This document shows positions 15,875 through 23,594 of a stretch of DNA of 34,704 nt, in pieces (the stretch's first letter is position 1; each line of letters starts with the position of its first letter). The DNA lies in assembly GCF_019749955.1 (NCBI RefSeq), contig NZ_JAIEPC010000098.1, positions 1-34,704 on the forward strand, in the 5' to 3' direction. Source of the DNA: Sphingomonas sp. GTDB lineage: Bacteria; Pseudomonadota; Alphaproteobacteria; Sphingomonadales; Sphingomonadaceae. The notes beneath the pieces were generated by a model. It ran no database searches. It saw nothing but the letters and a program-made list of their open reading frames with translations, and was not told the origin of the DNA. Both the position numbers and the translations under genes were made by a program.

Positions 15875-16297
15875 TCAGAAATCGTTGCGATATTGTTCGT
15901 TGCCGATGAAGCCCAGCTTGCCGACGCCCGACTTTTTGATCACCGCCAGAATTCGGTCGACGACTTCGTAGCGCGCCGCCGGATCGGGCTGGAAATGCAA
16001 TTCTGGTTCGGGGTCGATCGTCTTGGTTTGATCGAGGAACTGACGCAGCGTCACGTCATCGACCGGCTGGCCGTTCCACGCCACGACGCCGGTCGGATCG
16101 ATCGACACCTTGTTCTTGTCCGCATTGACCTGCACCGAATTCGGATTGTTCTGCGGCAAATCGACCTTCACCGCATGCGTCTGGATTGGAAGGGTGATGA
16201 TGAACATGATGAGGAGCACCAACAGGACGTCGATCAACGGCGTCGTGTTCATTTCCATCATCGGCTCGCCATCATCGGAGCCGCCGCTCATCGACAT
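15875..16297 (-). CDS. exbD: ExbD/TolR family biopolymer transporter (second copy)
   Basis: ExbD works with ExbB to turn the proton gradient into movement of TonB, energising outer membrane receptors. The 140-residue protein has a short cytoplasmic N-terminus, one membrane helix preceded by the signature EMNTTPLIDVLLVLLIMF with the proton-carrying Asp23, and a periplasmic domain (AVKVDLPQNNPN onward). It is the last gene of tonB-exbB-exbD-exbD and lies 31 bases after the first exbD. It is shorter than, and clearly different from, the first copy in the periplasmic part. TolR is an alternative name, but the tonB neighbour favours ExbD. Confidence 0.92.
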   Translation of the reverse strand: MSMSGGSDDGEPMMEMNTTPLIDVLLVLLIMFIITLPIQTHAVKVDLPQNNPNSVQVNADKNKVSIDPTGVVAWNGQPVDDVTLRQFLDQTKTIDPEPELHFQPDPAARYEVVDRILAVIKKSGVGKLGFIGNEQYRNDF

Positions 16298-16328
16298 AGT
16301 GTGTAACTCCTAAATCTGGGCGAGCGCA

Positions 16329-16811
16329 TCAGCGTTCGGTATCGGATGTGCCTGCGGGCGGCTGCGAGATGAAGCCCACCTTCGCAAAGCCAGCCTGTTG
16401 CATCGTGTAGATCGTCCCGCCGATGCACCGATAGGGCGTATCGACGTCGCCGCGGATATGCGCTTCGGGCAGTTCGACGCCGGCGGCGGTGGGGCCCCCC
16501 TGGCGGTTGATTTCGAACTTCAGCTTCTCAACCGCACGATCAAGCAATTCCTTGCTGGTTACCGGGATCCGGTTCCAGAAGACTTCGCAGGTGTCGCCGG
16601 GGCCTCCGCGCACCACCAGTGAGACGTTTTCGGGCTTCGTCGCCGTTGGGTCGTATCGCACGTCGGGCAGCTTGACCTTCACGTTCTGAACGACGACCGG
16701 AACCGCGATCAGAAAGATGATCAGCATCACCAACATCACGTCGACCAGCGGCGTCGTGTTGATGTCCGACACGGGCTTATCGGCGGTGTTTCCGCCAACA
16801 CTAATCGCCAT
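16329..16811 (-). CDS. exbD: ExbD/TolR family biopolymer transporter (first copy)
   Basis: This 160-residue paralogue of the next gene downstream has the same layout: the signature DINTTPLVDVMLVMLIIF with Asp24 in the membrane helix, then a periplasmic domain starting VKVKLPDVRYDP. The periplasmic part has an extra segment with a cysteine pair candidate (GDTCEVFWN and YRCIGGTIY). It follows exbB by about 96 bases, a gap with a GGGGCGCCCC palindrome but no separate promoter that I can support. Two ExbD paralogues in tandem are common in xanthomonads and sphingomonads; one may be needed only for certain substrates. Confidence 0.92.
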   Translation of the reverse strand: MAISVGGNTADKPVSDINTTPLVDVMLVMLIIFLIAVPVVVQNVKVKLPDVRYDPTATKPENVSLVVRGGPGDTCEVFWNRIPVTSKELLDRAVEKLKFEINRQGGPTAAGVELPEAHIRGDVDTPYRCIGGTIYTMQQAGFAKVGFISQPPAGTSDTER

Positions 16812-16907
16812 TGCAAGCTATCCTATTCTTTGGACTTCGGTCGCGAGACCATCGCACCGGCGGGGCGCCCCGATCCGCAGATCAATGGGCGCCGCGCCAG
16901 TGAGCGA

Positions 16908-17678
16908 TCAGGCCGCCGTCGGCTTGGCCGGCGTCGCAGGCTTCGGCGTGGTCGCGCCGCCCTTGGGTGCGGCAACCTTCGGGCGCACCTTGCCGTCCGA
17001 AGCAATATAGCCGAGCACGTCATTCGAGAAGCCCGAGAGATCTTCGGCAATCGCCTTGTTACGACGCTGCAGCCAGTTGTACGCGAGCACCGCCGGCACC
17101 GCGACGACGAGACCGAGCGCGGTCATGATCAGTGCTTCACCGACCGGGCCGGCGACCTTGTCGATAGACGGATCGCCCGACAGACCGATCTTGATCAGCG
17201 CGCGATAGATGCCGATCACGGTCCCGAACAGACCAATGAACGGCGCGGTCGCACCCACCGTCGCGAGGAAGGCGAGGCCGCCGCTGAGCGCCGAGTTGAT
17301 CGACGCTTCCGAGCGGGCGAGCGAGCCATGCACCCAGTCATGCGCTTCGACCGAATCGGTCAGCAGCATGTGCTGGGACTGCGCGGCAAGACCGTCATCA
17401 ACGATCTGGCGATAGGCCGAATTCTTGTCGAGCTTGGCGGCGCCTTCAGCGAGGCTGGCCGAGCTCCAGAAGCCTTCACGAATGCGCTTGCCCTGGCTGA
17501 TCACCTTGTTCTGTTCGAACAGCTTGGTGAACAGGATGTAGAGCGAAACGAAAAGGAAGATCACGAGGATGGCGAAGGTCGACTGCGACACAAGGCCGCC
17601 TTCGCGCAGTGCGGCCGTCAGACCGTACTTGTCCTCTTTAGCAGCAGCGCCGCCGGCTGCGAGAATGAACGTGAGCAT
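16908..17678 (-). CDS. exbB: TonB-system proton channel protein ExbB
   Basis: This 256-residue MotA/TolQ/ExbB family protein forms the pentameric proton channel around ExbD. It has three membrane helices: about residues 34-52 (TFAILVIFLFVSLYILF), a second in LATVGATAPFIGLFGTVIG with the conserved T and P residues, and a third in ALIMTALGLVVAVPAVLAY. A hydrophobic, alanine-rich N-terminal segment (LTFILAAGGAAA) precedes the first helix and may be a leader. The tail is Lys/Pro/Ala-rich. GGGAAAG lies before the ATG. It follows tonB, from which it is separated by 100 bases that include a hairpin. Confidence 0.94.
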   Translation of the reverse strand: MLTFILAAGGAAAKEDKYGLTAALREGGLVSQSTFAILVIFLFVSLYILFTKLFEQNKVISQGKRIREGFWSSASLAEGAAKLDKNSAYRQIVDDGLAAQSQHMLLTDSVEAHDWVHGSLARSEASINSALSGGLAFLATVGATAPFIGLFGTVIGIYRALIKIGLSGDPSIDKVAGPVGEALIMTALGLVVAVPAVLAYNWLQRRNKAIAEDLSGFSNDVLGYIASDGKVRPKVAAPKGGATTPKPATPAKPTAA

Positions 17679-17737
17679 AGCTTTCTTTCCCTAATTTGGT
17701 CGATCTTGAATTCAGTCGATCTTGGCCAAAAATAAAT

Positions 17738-17772
17738 GCGCCGATGCGGCAGGCTCGCCACCGCATCGGCGC
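17738..17772 (-). terminator. hairpin between tonB and exbB, possible attenuator
   Basis: GCGCCGATGCGG at 17738-17749 and CCGCATCGGCGC at 17761-17772 form a perfect 12-bp stem with an 11-base loop. On the minus strand it begins 7 bases past the tonB stop and is followed by ATTTATTTTTGG, a broken T-run. It could stop part of the transcripts after tonB, so that TonB is made in a different amount from ExbB and ExbD, or it could protect the tonB message end. Confidence 0.65.
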
Positions 17773-17778
17773 GGTTCG

Positions 17779-18477
17779 TTATTCGTCTTGCAACTGCCAG
17801 CGGATCGTCATCGCCGTTGTCGATTCGACCGGATTTCCGTCGGTATCCTTGGCCGCATCAAAGCGCAGCGACCGCGTGGCAATCCGGCACGTCGTCTCGT
17901 CGAGCTGACCGCTGCCGCTCGCGTTAGTTACCCGGCACGAAGATACCCGACCGTTAGGGCCGATGACGAGCGAGATTCCAACTCGACCCTGAACGTTCAG
18001 ACGCTTTGCCTCCGCCGGATAATAATCTGGCGAGAAGTAGTCTTGCGCATTGCCGCGCAGCTTTGCTTTCGCGCCCAAGCTTGGCTTCGGCGGGGCCGCA
18101 GGCGGCGCGGGCGGCGCTGGCGGCGCGGGCGGCGCTGGCGGCGCCGCGATCGGCGTCAGATTGATGCGCGGCGGCGGCGTCGTCACCGTCTGGATCTGCA
18201 CCGGTGGCGGATTGGGATTCTGCACGATCGGCGGCGGCGAGACGACCGGCGGCGGTGTCTGCGGCTGATCGGGCGGCGGCGGTGGTGGCGGCTCTTCCGG
18301 CGGCGGCGGCGGCGGTGGCGGCGCGACGTCGAACGTGTTGAGCTTTTCGGCAGCCTTCTTGACGTACTGATACGCAAGGCCGGTGACGAAAGCATATCCC
18401 AATGCGGCCATGAGGATCGCGACGAGAACCGCCGCGACTATCCTTGTACCGTTATCTTGCCGGTCTGCATAAGCCAT
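17779..18477 (-). CDS. tonB: Energy transducer TonB
   Basis: TonB spans the periplasm and pulls on the TonB box of outer membrane receptors. The 232-residue protein has an N-terminal anchor helix (RIVAAVLVAILMAALGYAFV), a very proline-rich central part (about 50-135) with poly-Pro and repeated Ala-Pro-Pro units, and a C-terminal domain from about 140. That domain includes YYPAEAKRLNVQGRVGISLV and a following strand with two cysteines (SSCRVTNASG and ETTCRIATRS). It is the first gene of the tonB-exbB-exbD-exbD operon. The proline-rich part is coded by an 18-bp tandem repeat that could vary in copy number. Confidence 0.95.
   Translation of the reverse strand: MAYADRQDNGTRIVAAVLVAILMAALGYAFVTGLAYQYVKKAAEKLNTFDVAPPPPPPPPEEPPPPPPPDQPQTPPPVVSPPPIVQNPNPPPVQIQTVTTPPPRINLTPIAAPPAPPAPPAPPAPPAAPPKPSLGAKAKLRGNAQDYFSPDYYPAEAKRLNVQGRVGISLVIGPNGRVSSCRVTNASGSGQLDETTCRIATRSLRFDAAKDTDGNPVESTTAMTIRWQLQDE
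18104..18139. repeat. 18-bp tandem repeat in tonB
   Basis: GGCGCGGGCGGCGCTGGC occurs twice head to tail (18104-18121 and 18122-18139), followed by a partial third unit. On the coding strand it encodes Ala-Pro-Pro units in the TonB spacer. Being a multiple of three, changes in copy number would lengthen or shorten the spacer without a frameshift. Confidence 0.85.
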
Positions 18478-18562
18478 TCAGGTACGAAACTCCCGGTTTG
18501 CCCGAGCCATTGTGAAATCGGCTTGCCGGCCGTCGCGGCACGCCGAAGTCTGGCTGTGAGCC

Positions 18563-18591
18563 ATTATATCCTCAACCAAGGCCCAAGTCTC
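18563..18591 (-). promoter_or_regulatory. candidate tonB promoter
   Basis: On the minus strand TATAAT (18568-18563) is a perfect -10 hexamer in an otherwise GC-rich gap. The -35 position at 17-base spacing reads GAGACT, a poor match. Transcription would start near 18556, giving a leader of roughly 80 bases before the tonB ATG at 18477. No clear Fur box was found. Confidence 0.4.
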
Positions 18592-18704
18592 TATCGTCCC
18601 GTCTGAAGGGACGCAAACGCTTTGTCAGGCGCAACATTTGTACAATCCACGCGTGGCAGAATTATTTCTGTATAACAAAGACCCGATCCGTTAACGCCAT
18701 CGGC

Positions 18705-19556
18705 ATGAGGATCGTTCCAAGAATCGCCGCTTTCCGGGCGTTTGCCGCGCTCGCGCTGGTCCCTTTTGCCGCCGTCGCCGGACAGGTGCCGCCGCGTACA
18801 TCGGGCGTTCAGCCTGTTGTGTCTCCCCAATATGCCGACATCACCGATCTGGTGCTGCGGTCACCACTGGTGATCGATTCGGTGATCCGAAGTGCGGTAA
18901 AGCTCGACGGTCCGCAGGCGATCGGCACCCCGCCGGGCTATGTGCGACTCTACATCGAAGCCGATGTTATCGCCTTGATTCGCGGCAAGGAAGCGGTGCC
19001 TGCGCGGATCGGCTGGCTCTATGACGTCGCGCCCGATGCGCGTGGCCGGTTGCCGCGCTTGACCAAGCGCCGCGTGCTGGCCTTTGCCCGGCCGATCGCC
19101 GGGCGAACGAATCAGGTCCAGCTGACCGGCGCCGATTCGCAGCGCGACTGGTCCGCGCCTGCCGAAGCGCTGACGCGACGCATCATCACCGAATCAATCG
19201 CCCCCGATGCGCCGCCGCGCATCACCGGTGTCGGCAATGCCTTTCATGTCGCAGGAACGCTGCCGGGCGCCGGTGAGACGCAAATCTTCCTGCAAACCGA
19301 AACGAGGCGACCGGTATCGCTGAGCGTGATCCGTCAGCCGGGCGAAGCGCCGCGCTGGGCGGTCGCGCTCAGCGAAATCGTCGACGAAGCCGCCGCCCCC
19401 CCGCCGCGCGATACCTTGCTCTGGTATCGCCTCGCCTGCGGCCTGCCCCGGTCGCTGCCCGGCGCCGCGCTGGCATCGATGGAACCCGCCGATCAGCGCG
19501 TAGCGGCCGAGGATTATCGCTTCATCCTCGGCGCGCTGGGGCCGTGCACGCGCTAG
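18705..19556 (+). CDS. Hypothetical exported protein
   Basis: I do not recognise a named family for this 283-residue protein. It has a Sec-type signal peptide (RIAAFRAFAALALVPFAAVAG, cut after about residue 26) and no further membrane helix, so it is likely periplasmic. The mature part has the blocks ADITDLVLRSPLVIDSVI, GYVRLYIEADVIALIRG and IGWLYDVAPDARGRLP, then near the end LLWYRLACGLPRSLPG with a cysteine that could pair with the one in LGPCTR. No catalytic motif stands out. The ATG has no good Shine-Dalgarno sequence. It is divergent from tonB (227-base gap) and ends only 3 bases from the DUF1501 stop on the other strand. Similar proteins occur in sphingomonads as far as I recall. Confidence 0.75.
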   Translation: MRIVPRIAAFRAFAALALVPFAAVAGQVPPRTSGVQPVVSPQYADITDLVLRSPLVIDSVIRSAVKLDGPQAIGTPPGYVRLYIEADVIALIRGKEAVPARIGWLYDVAPDARGRLPRLTKRRVLAFARPIAGRTNQVQLTGADSQRDWSAPAEALTRRIITESIAPDAPPRITGVGNAFHVAGTLPGAGETQIFLQTETRRPVSLSVIRQPGEAPRWAVALSEIVDEAAAPPPRDTLLWYRLACGLPRSLPGAALASMEPADQRVAAEDYRFILGALGPCTR

Positions 19557-19559
19557 TCG

Positions 19560-20705
19560 TCAAACCAACCCCTCGATCGCCCTCGCCTGCGCGCCGGGGA
19601 ACAGCGCGGGCATGATCCGCGCCGGATCGAGGCCGAAATGCCCCGCAACCGCCCCGCCGATAAAACCGTCGAGCGAGGTCGTCGGTTTCAGATCGCGGCC
19701 TTCGTACAGCGCCGAGGCGCCCAGCCCCGGCCAATCGGCCAGCACCCGCCCGCCCTTCACGCCGCCGCCGACCAGCATCGCCGCCGACGCGGTGCCATGA
19801 TCGGTGCCGCCGGTGCCATTGACCGCCACCGTCCGCCCGAATTCGGTCGCCACCAGCACCACCGTGTTCGCCCAGAGCGGCCCAAGCCCGGTCTGGAGCG
19901 CGCCGATCATCCCGTCGAGCCCGGTCAGTTGCCCGGCCAGCCGCCCGCGCTGTTGCGCATGCGTGTCCCAACCACCGGTTTCGATCATCGCGATCTTGGC
20001 GCCGCCGGGGGCCGCCAACAGCTTGGCGGCGAGCGCGCCGGTCGCGACCGCATTGCGGCCGTTGCCCGCGGCCATGTCGCTCGTCAGCTTGCGCGTGTCG
20101 ATCGCTTCGCTCCACAGCGCGTGGAGCTGCTTGTCGCCTTCGTACAGCATCGCGACGCGCTGGAGCAGATCGTCGCTCGCCTGCGGCAAGGCCGAGGGCG
20201 CGTAGGAAGCGACGTCATGCGATCCACGCAGCGCGAGCGGCACCGTCACCGCCACCGCAATCGCTTTGGCTTCGTCAGCAGGCAGCGCGCCGAGCAGCCG
20301 GTTGAGCCAGCCGTCCTTGACCTGATAGGCCCCCGCCGCCCCCGTCTCGAGCACATTTTGCCCGTCGAAATGGCTGCGGTCGCGGTAGGGCGAGGCAGTC
20401 GCATGCAGGAACAACGCCTGCTTCTGGGCATAAAGGCCCGCGACGGTCTTCATCGCCGGGTGCAGCGCGAACATGGAGTCGAGCCGGGGCGCGGCAGCAA
20501 ATTCCTCCGCCAGCCCGACGCGCGCGGCGGCATAGGCCGGGTCGCCAATTGGCGCGAGCGTGTGCAGCCCATCGGCAGCACCGCGCTGGATGATGAAGAC
20601 GAAGCGGCGGTCGGTCGCCGCGCGAGCAAAGGCCATGCGCGGGGCGAAACTCATGGCAGCGGCAGCCGTGGCGCCGGTGACGAGGAAGGAACGGCGGTCG
20701 ATCAT
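19560..20705 (-). CDS. DUF1501 domain-containing protein, Tat-exported
   Basis: This 381-residue protein begins with a twin-arginine signal (IDRRSFLVTG followed by a hydrophobic stretch and AFARA), so it should be exported folded through the TatABC system. The DUF1501 family has an alkaline-phosphatase/sulfatase-like fold. Conserved blocks seen are FIIQRGAADGLHTLAPIGDP, SHFDGQNVLETG, IETGGWDTHAQQ, ATEFGRTVAVNGTGGTDHG and MLVGGGVKGG. Histidines and aspartates in these blocks suggest a metal site. A GTG at 20708 is an alternative start; GGAG lies 8 bases before the ATG at 20705. It follows the DUF1800 gene by a few bases, a pairing widespread in bacteria whose biochemical role is not established. 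Confidence 0.9.
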   Translation of the reverse strand: MIDRRSFLVTGATAAAAMSFAPRMAFARAATDRRFVFIIQRGAADGLHTLAPIGDPAYAAARVGLAEEFAAAPRLDSMFALHPAMKTVAGLYAQKQALFLHATASPYRDRSHFDGQNVLETGAAGAYQVKDGWLNRLLGALPADEAKAIAVAVTVPLALRGSHDVASYAPSALPQASDDLLQRVAMLYEGDKQLHALWSEAIDTRKLTSDMAAGNGRNAVATGALAAKLLAAPGGAKIAMIETGGWDTHAQQRGRLAGQLTGLDGMIGALQTGLGPLWANTVVLVATEFGRTVAVNGTGGTDHGTASAAMLVGGGVKGGRVLADWPGLGASALYEGRDLKPTTSLDGFIGGAVAGHFGLDPARIMPALFPGAQARAIEGLV

Positions 20706-20709
20706 CACA

Positions 20710-22212
20710 TTATCTCCGCATCATTTCGGGGGCGACAAGCAAGAGCGCGAGCGCTTGGGTCGGGCTGTCGGCACCCGCCAGCACCGCTTTGGTCGCTGGG
20801 CTCACCGCATCGGGGAAGAGTTTGGGCGCCAGCGCACGCGCATCGATCGCCCCGCCTGCCCGCGCGGCCATCCGCTGGGCGATTTCAACGCGGCGCATCA
20901 CCGCGTCGGGCCCGGCCCAACTGCCGTCGATATCGTCATAGCCTGCGGGTGATCCTGGCCGCCACACCGGCTGGCCGAGCTGGGTCTGCATGCCCGTCAC
21001 TTGCAGCGCGGGGAGCACGCCAACGCCGGTCGCGCGCATCGTCGACAAGGTCCATTCCCACGGCGATTTGAACTTGGCGGGCGCATCGGTCCAGGCTTCG
21101 GGCGAAGCGATCAGTGCACGGTACACCGTTGGCAGATCGCCGCTCGATTTGAGGAAGGCGGCTTCGAGCCGCGCGACCATCGCGGGCGGCGGCGTGTCGC
21201 CCGTGAAATGCCGCGCGAGCTTGGTCGCAATGTGCCGCGCGGTCGCCGGATGCACCGCGAGATCGTTGAGCACCGCCTGCGCCTGCGCTTCCCCGCTCTG
21301 GTCATAACGCTTGCCCATGATTACGCGCGCACCGGGCTCATGAATCGGCCCTGCGAAAACAAAGTCACCGGGCGCGCCCGCCGTTCCGGCAAAGCGCGAG
21401 ATCGGCCCGCGATTGAGCCCCGCCACGCTGAACCCCGTCATCGCGCGGGCGAATTCGGTGACATCGGCCTGGCTATAGCCGGTGCGCACGCCGAGCGTGT
21501 GCAACTCCATGATTTCGCGCGCGAGATTTTCGTTGAGGCCGATCTTGCGATTGGGCGCGAACCGCCCGACGCGCTGGGCGACCGGGCTGTTCGGGCCGAT
21601 CGACGCGGCCTGATCGAGATAGAGCAGCATCGCTGGATGCCGCTCGACCGCGTTCAGCATCGCCGCGAAACTGCCGGTGACATGCGGGCGGATCGCTTCG
21701 AATTCGAGCAGCCCGGCCATCCCCACGACCGTCAGCTTGTCGGCGGAGACGGCAAAGTGGTTCGCCCAGAAATGCACCATCCGCTCGATAAACGGCGTGT
21801 CGCTCGCAATCGCGACATTCGCGCGCGCGCCGACGAGATTGGCGTAATAGTCGCGGCCTTGCCGGCCGATAAACTGCCGCGCCTGCTTGACCGGATCGGG
21901 TGCCTCGCCAGCCGGCGCCATCGACGGCGCGGGCGCCATCGCGTCGCTCATCGCGGGCGGAGTCTGCATCGGCGGCGCAGCGGCGGCACCCTGCGCGCGG
22001 CGCTGCTGCTGAAGCATCGGGCGGATTTCGTTGAGATATTGCGCCAGCTCCGCCGCAATCGCCGCGCGCGTCGGCGCGGCGGCAATCAGCGGCGGGCGCG
22101 GATCGAACCGCGCGATCTGGCCGACCAGCCAGGCCTTGGGATCACCGGGCAGCGGCTGATCGGGCCTTGCTCCAAGCCCGAAGCGATTGAGCGCAATATT
22201 GGCAGCCGACAT
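20710..22212 (-). CDS. DUF1800 domain-containing protein
   Basis: This 500-residue protein of the DUF1800 family is coded directly upstream of the DUF1501 partner. Typical blocks are NIALNRFGLGARPDQP at the start, MVHFWANHFAVSADK, NENLAREIMELHTLGVRTGYSQADV, FTGDTPPPAMVARL and SPWEWTLSTMRATGV. A low-complexity Pro/Ala/Met stretch (about 85-110) sits near the N-terminus. No signal peptide is visible at its N-terminus, in contrast to the DUF1501 protein. GGAG precedes the ATG. The family is often exported and of unknown function, so I give none. Confidence 0.9.
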   Translation of the reverse strand: MSAANIALNRFGLGARPDQPLPGDPKAWLVGQIARFDPRPPLIAAAPTRAAIAAELAQYLNEIRPMLQQQRRAQGAAAAPPMQTPPAMSDAMAPAPSMAPAGEAPDPVKQARQFIGRQGRDYYANLVGARANVAIASDTPFIERMVHFWANHFAVSADKLTVVGMAGLLEFEAIRPHVTGSFAAMLNAVERHPAMLLYLDQAASIGPNSPVAQRVGRFAPNRKIGLNENLAREIMELHTLGVRTGYSQADVTEFARAMTGFSVAGLNRGPISRFAGTAGAPGDFVFAGPIHEPGARVIMGKRYDQSGEAQAQAVLNDLAVHPATARHIATKLARHFTGDTPPPAMVARLEAAFLKSSGDLPTVYRALIASPEAWTDAPAKFKSPWEWTLSTMRATGVGVLPALQVTGMQTQLGQPVWRPGSPAGYDDIDGSWAGPDAVMRRVEIAQRMAARAGGAIDARALAPKLFPDAVSPATKAVLAGADSPTQALALLLVAPEMMRR

Positions 22213-22283
22213 GGGGACAGACTCCGTTCAGTGCGTTCGACTGGCCGCGCCGCGCGCGGTCCTGGGCCGAAGTTGCCCCTGCC

Positions 22284-22372
22284 CCGTTTGCCCTGAGCTT
22301 GTCGAAGGGCTGTTCTTCTTTTCCACCCGCTGAAAAAGAAGGACGGTGCTTCGACAAGCTCAGCACGAACGG
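22284..22372. repeat. palindromic intergenic repeat, family A, copy 2
   Basis: Arms 22284-22310 and 22346-22372 match the element at 5074-5164. The right arm is identical to its counterpart there, and the left differs by one base (CCGTTTG for CCGTTCG). Again the left arm closes with GCCC/GGGC and the right with GTGC/GCAC. The spacer has TTCTTCTTTT and AAAAAGAAGGA, which extend the hairpin. It lies upstream of the DUF1800 start and downstream of the dGTPase-like gene stop. Confidence 0.85.
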
Positions 22373-22433
22373 ATCACAGGTGAGTCCCTTCAGCGCGAAG
22401 TTATCCTTACGCCCGCGCTGTCGCAGAAGTTTG

Positions 22434-23594
22434 TCAGAATCCGTCGGGCAAATCGATTGGCCCCACCGCCGCGCGGTAGCGGCCAATTGCATAGCGATCG
22501 GTCATCCCCGCGATGAAATCGGCGATATGGCGACTGCGCCAGGGTTCGGCGGCGGGCAGCCGCGCGGTCCACTCACCCGGCATCAGCGCAGGGTCGGCAT
22601 CATAAGCGGCGAACAGCCCCGCGACGACGCCGCGCGCAATTTCCGCCGCTTCGATCTGGCGCGGGTGGTGGTAGAGCGTCTGGTACATGAAGCGCTTCAG
22701 CAGCCGCTCGTCCTCGCGCATCGCCGCCGAAAAGCCGATCAACGCCTGACCCGCCACCCGGACATCATCTGCCGTCACGATCCGCGCGGCAGCGATTTTG
22801 GCGCGCGAGGTCGCGATCAGATCGCCGACCATCGCGCCGATTTGGGTGCGGATCAGTTCACCGATCAGCCGTTCGGGCGCGACATCAGCGAAGCGCGCGC
22901 GCACCTCGTCCCACAGCCGCGCGACCAACGGCACCGCCAGCACTTGATCGAGCGTCAGTAGTTCCGCGCGCAGGCCATCATCGATGTCGTGATTGTCATA
23001 GGCGACGTCATCGGCAATCGCCGCGACCTGCGCTTCCAGACTCGGCCAGTGCGCGAGATCGAGCGGGAATTGGCGATCGGCTTCGGCCAGCGCCCAGCCG
23101 GGTGCGGCGACCGGGCCATTATGCTTCGCCAACCCCTCGAGGGTGTCCCAGGTGAGGTTCAGCCCCGCCCAGCGCGGATAGGGATGCTCGATCGCGGTCA
23201 ACGCGCGCAGCGTGTGGCCATTATGGTCAAACCCGCCCTGCCCGGCCAGCGCGTCCGTCAGCGCGGCCTCCCCGGCGTGTCCGAACGGCGGATGGCCAAT
23301 GTCATGCGCGAGGCAAAGCGCTTCAGTCAGATCCTCGTTCAGTCCGAGCGCGCGCGCGATCGTCCGGCCGATTTGCGCTACCTCCAGGCTGTGGGTCAGC
23401 CGGACGCGGAAATGGTCGCCGTCGGGCGCCATGAACACCTGTGTCTTGTGGCGCAGGCGGCGAAAGCTGATCGAATGGATGATGCGATCGCGGTCGCGCT
23501 GGAAATCGTCGCGCGGGCCCCGCGCGGTCTGGTTTGCCTCAGCGTGCAGCCGCCCGCGACTGCGCGCCGGATCGGCGGCGTAGGGGGCGGTCAT
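22434..23594 (-). CDS. dGTPase-like deoxynucleotide triphosphohydrolase
   Basis: This HD-domain enzyme of 386 residues is related to Dgt, which cleaves dNTPs to deoxynucleosides and triphosphate. Seen are [34 protein letters not shown] with the first metal histidine, [18 protein letters not shown] with the HD pair, and a later [13 protein letters not shown] with the closing aspartate. It is the shorter type usually annotated as deoxyguanosinetriphosphate triphosphohydrolase-like; its preferred dNTP is not predictable. Its ATG overlaps the stop of the SPOR/TPR gene by 4 bases, so translation is probably coupled. Confidence 0.92.
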   Translation of the reverse strand: MTAPYAADPARSRGRLHAEANQTARGPRDDFQRDRDRIIHSISFRRLRHKTQVFMAPDGDHFRVRLTHSLEVAQIGRTIARALGLNEDLTEALCLAHDIGHPPFGHAGEAALTDALAGQGGFDHNGHTLRALTAIEHPYPRWAGLNLTWDTLEGLAKHNGPVAAPGWALAEADRQFPLDLAHWPSLEAQVAAIADDVAYDNHDIDDGLRAELLTLDQVLAVPLVARLWDEVRARFADVAPERLIGELIRTQIGAMVGDLIATSRAKIAAARIVTADDVRVAGQALIGFSAAMREDERLLKRFMYQTLYHHPRQIEAAEIARGVVAGLFAAYDADPALMPGEWTARLPAAEPWRSRHIADFIAGMTDRYAIGRYRAAVGPIDLPDGF

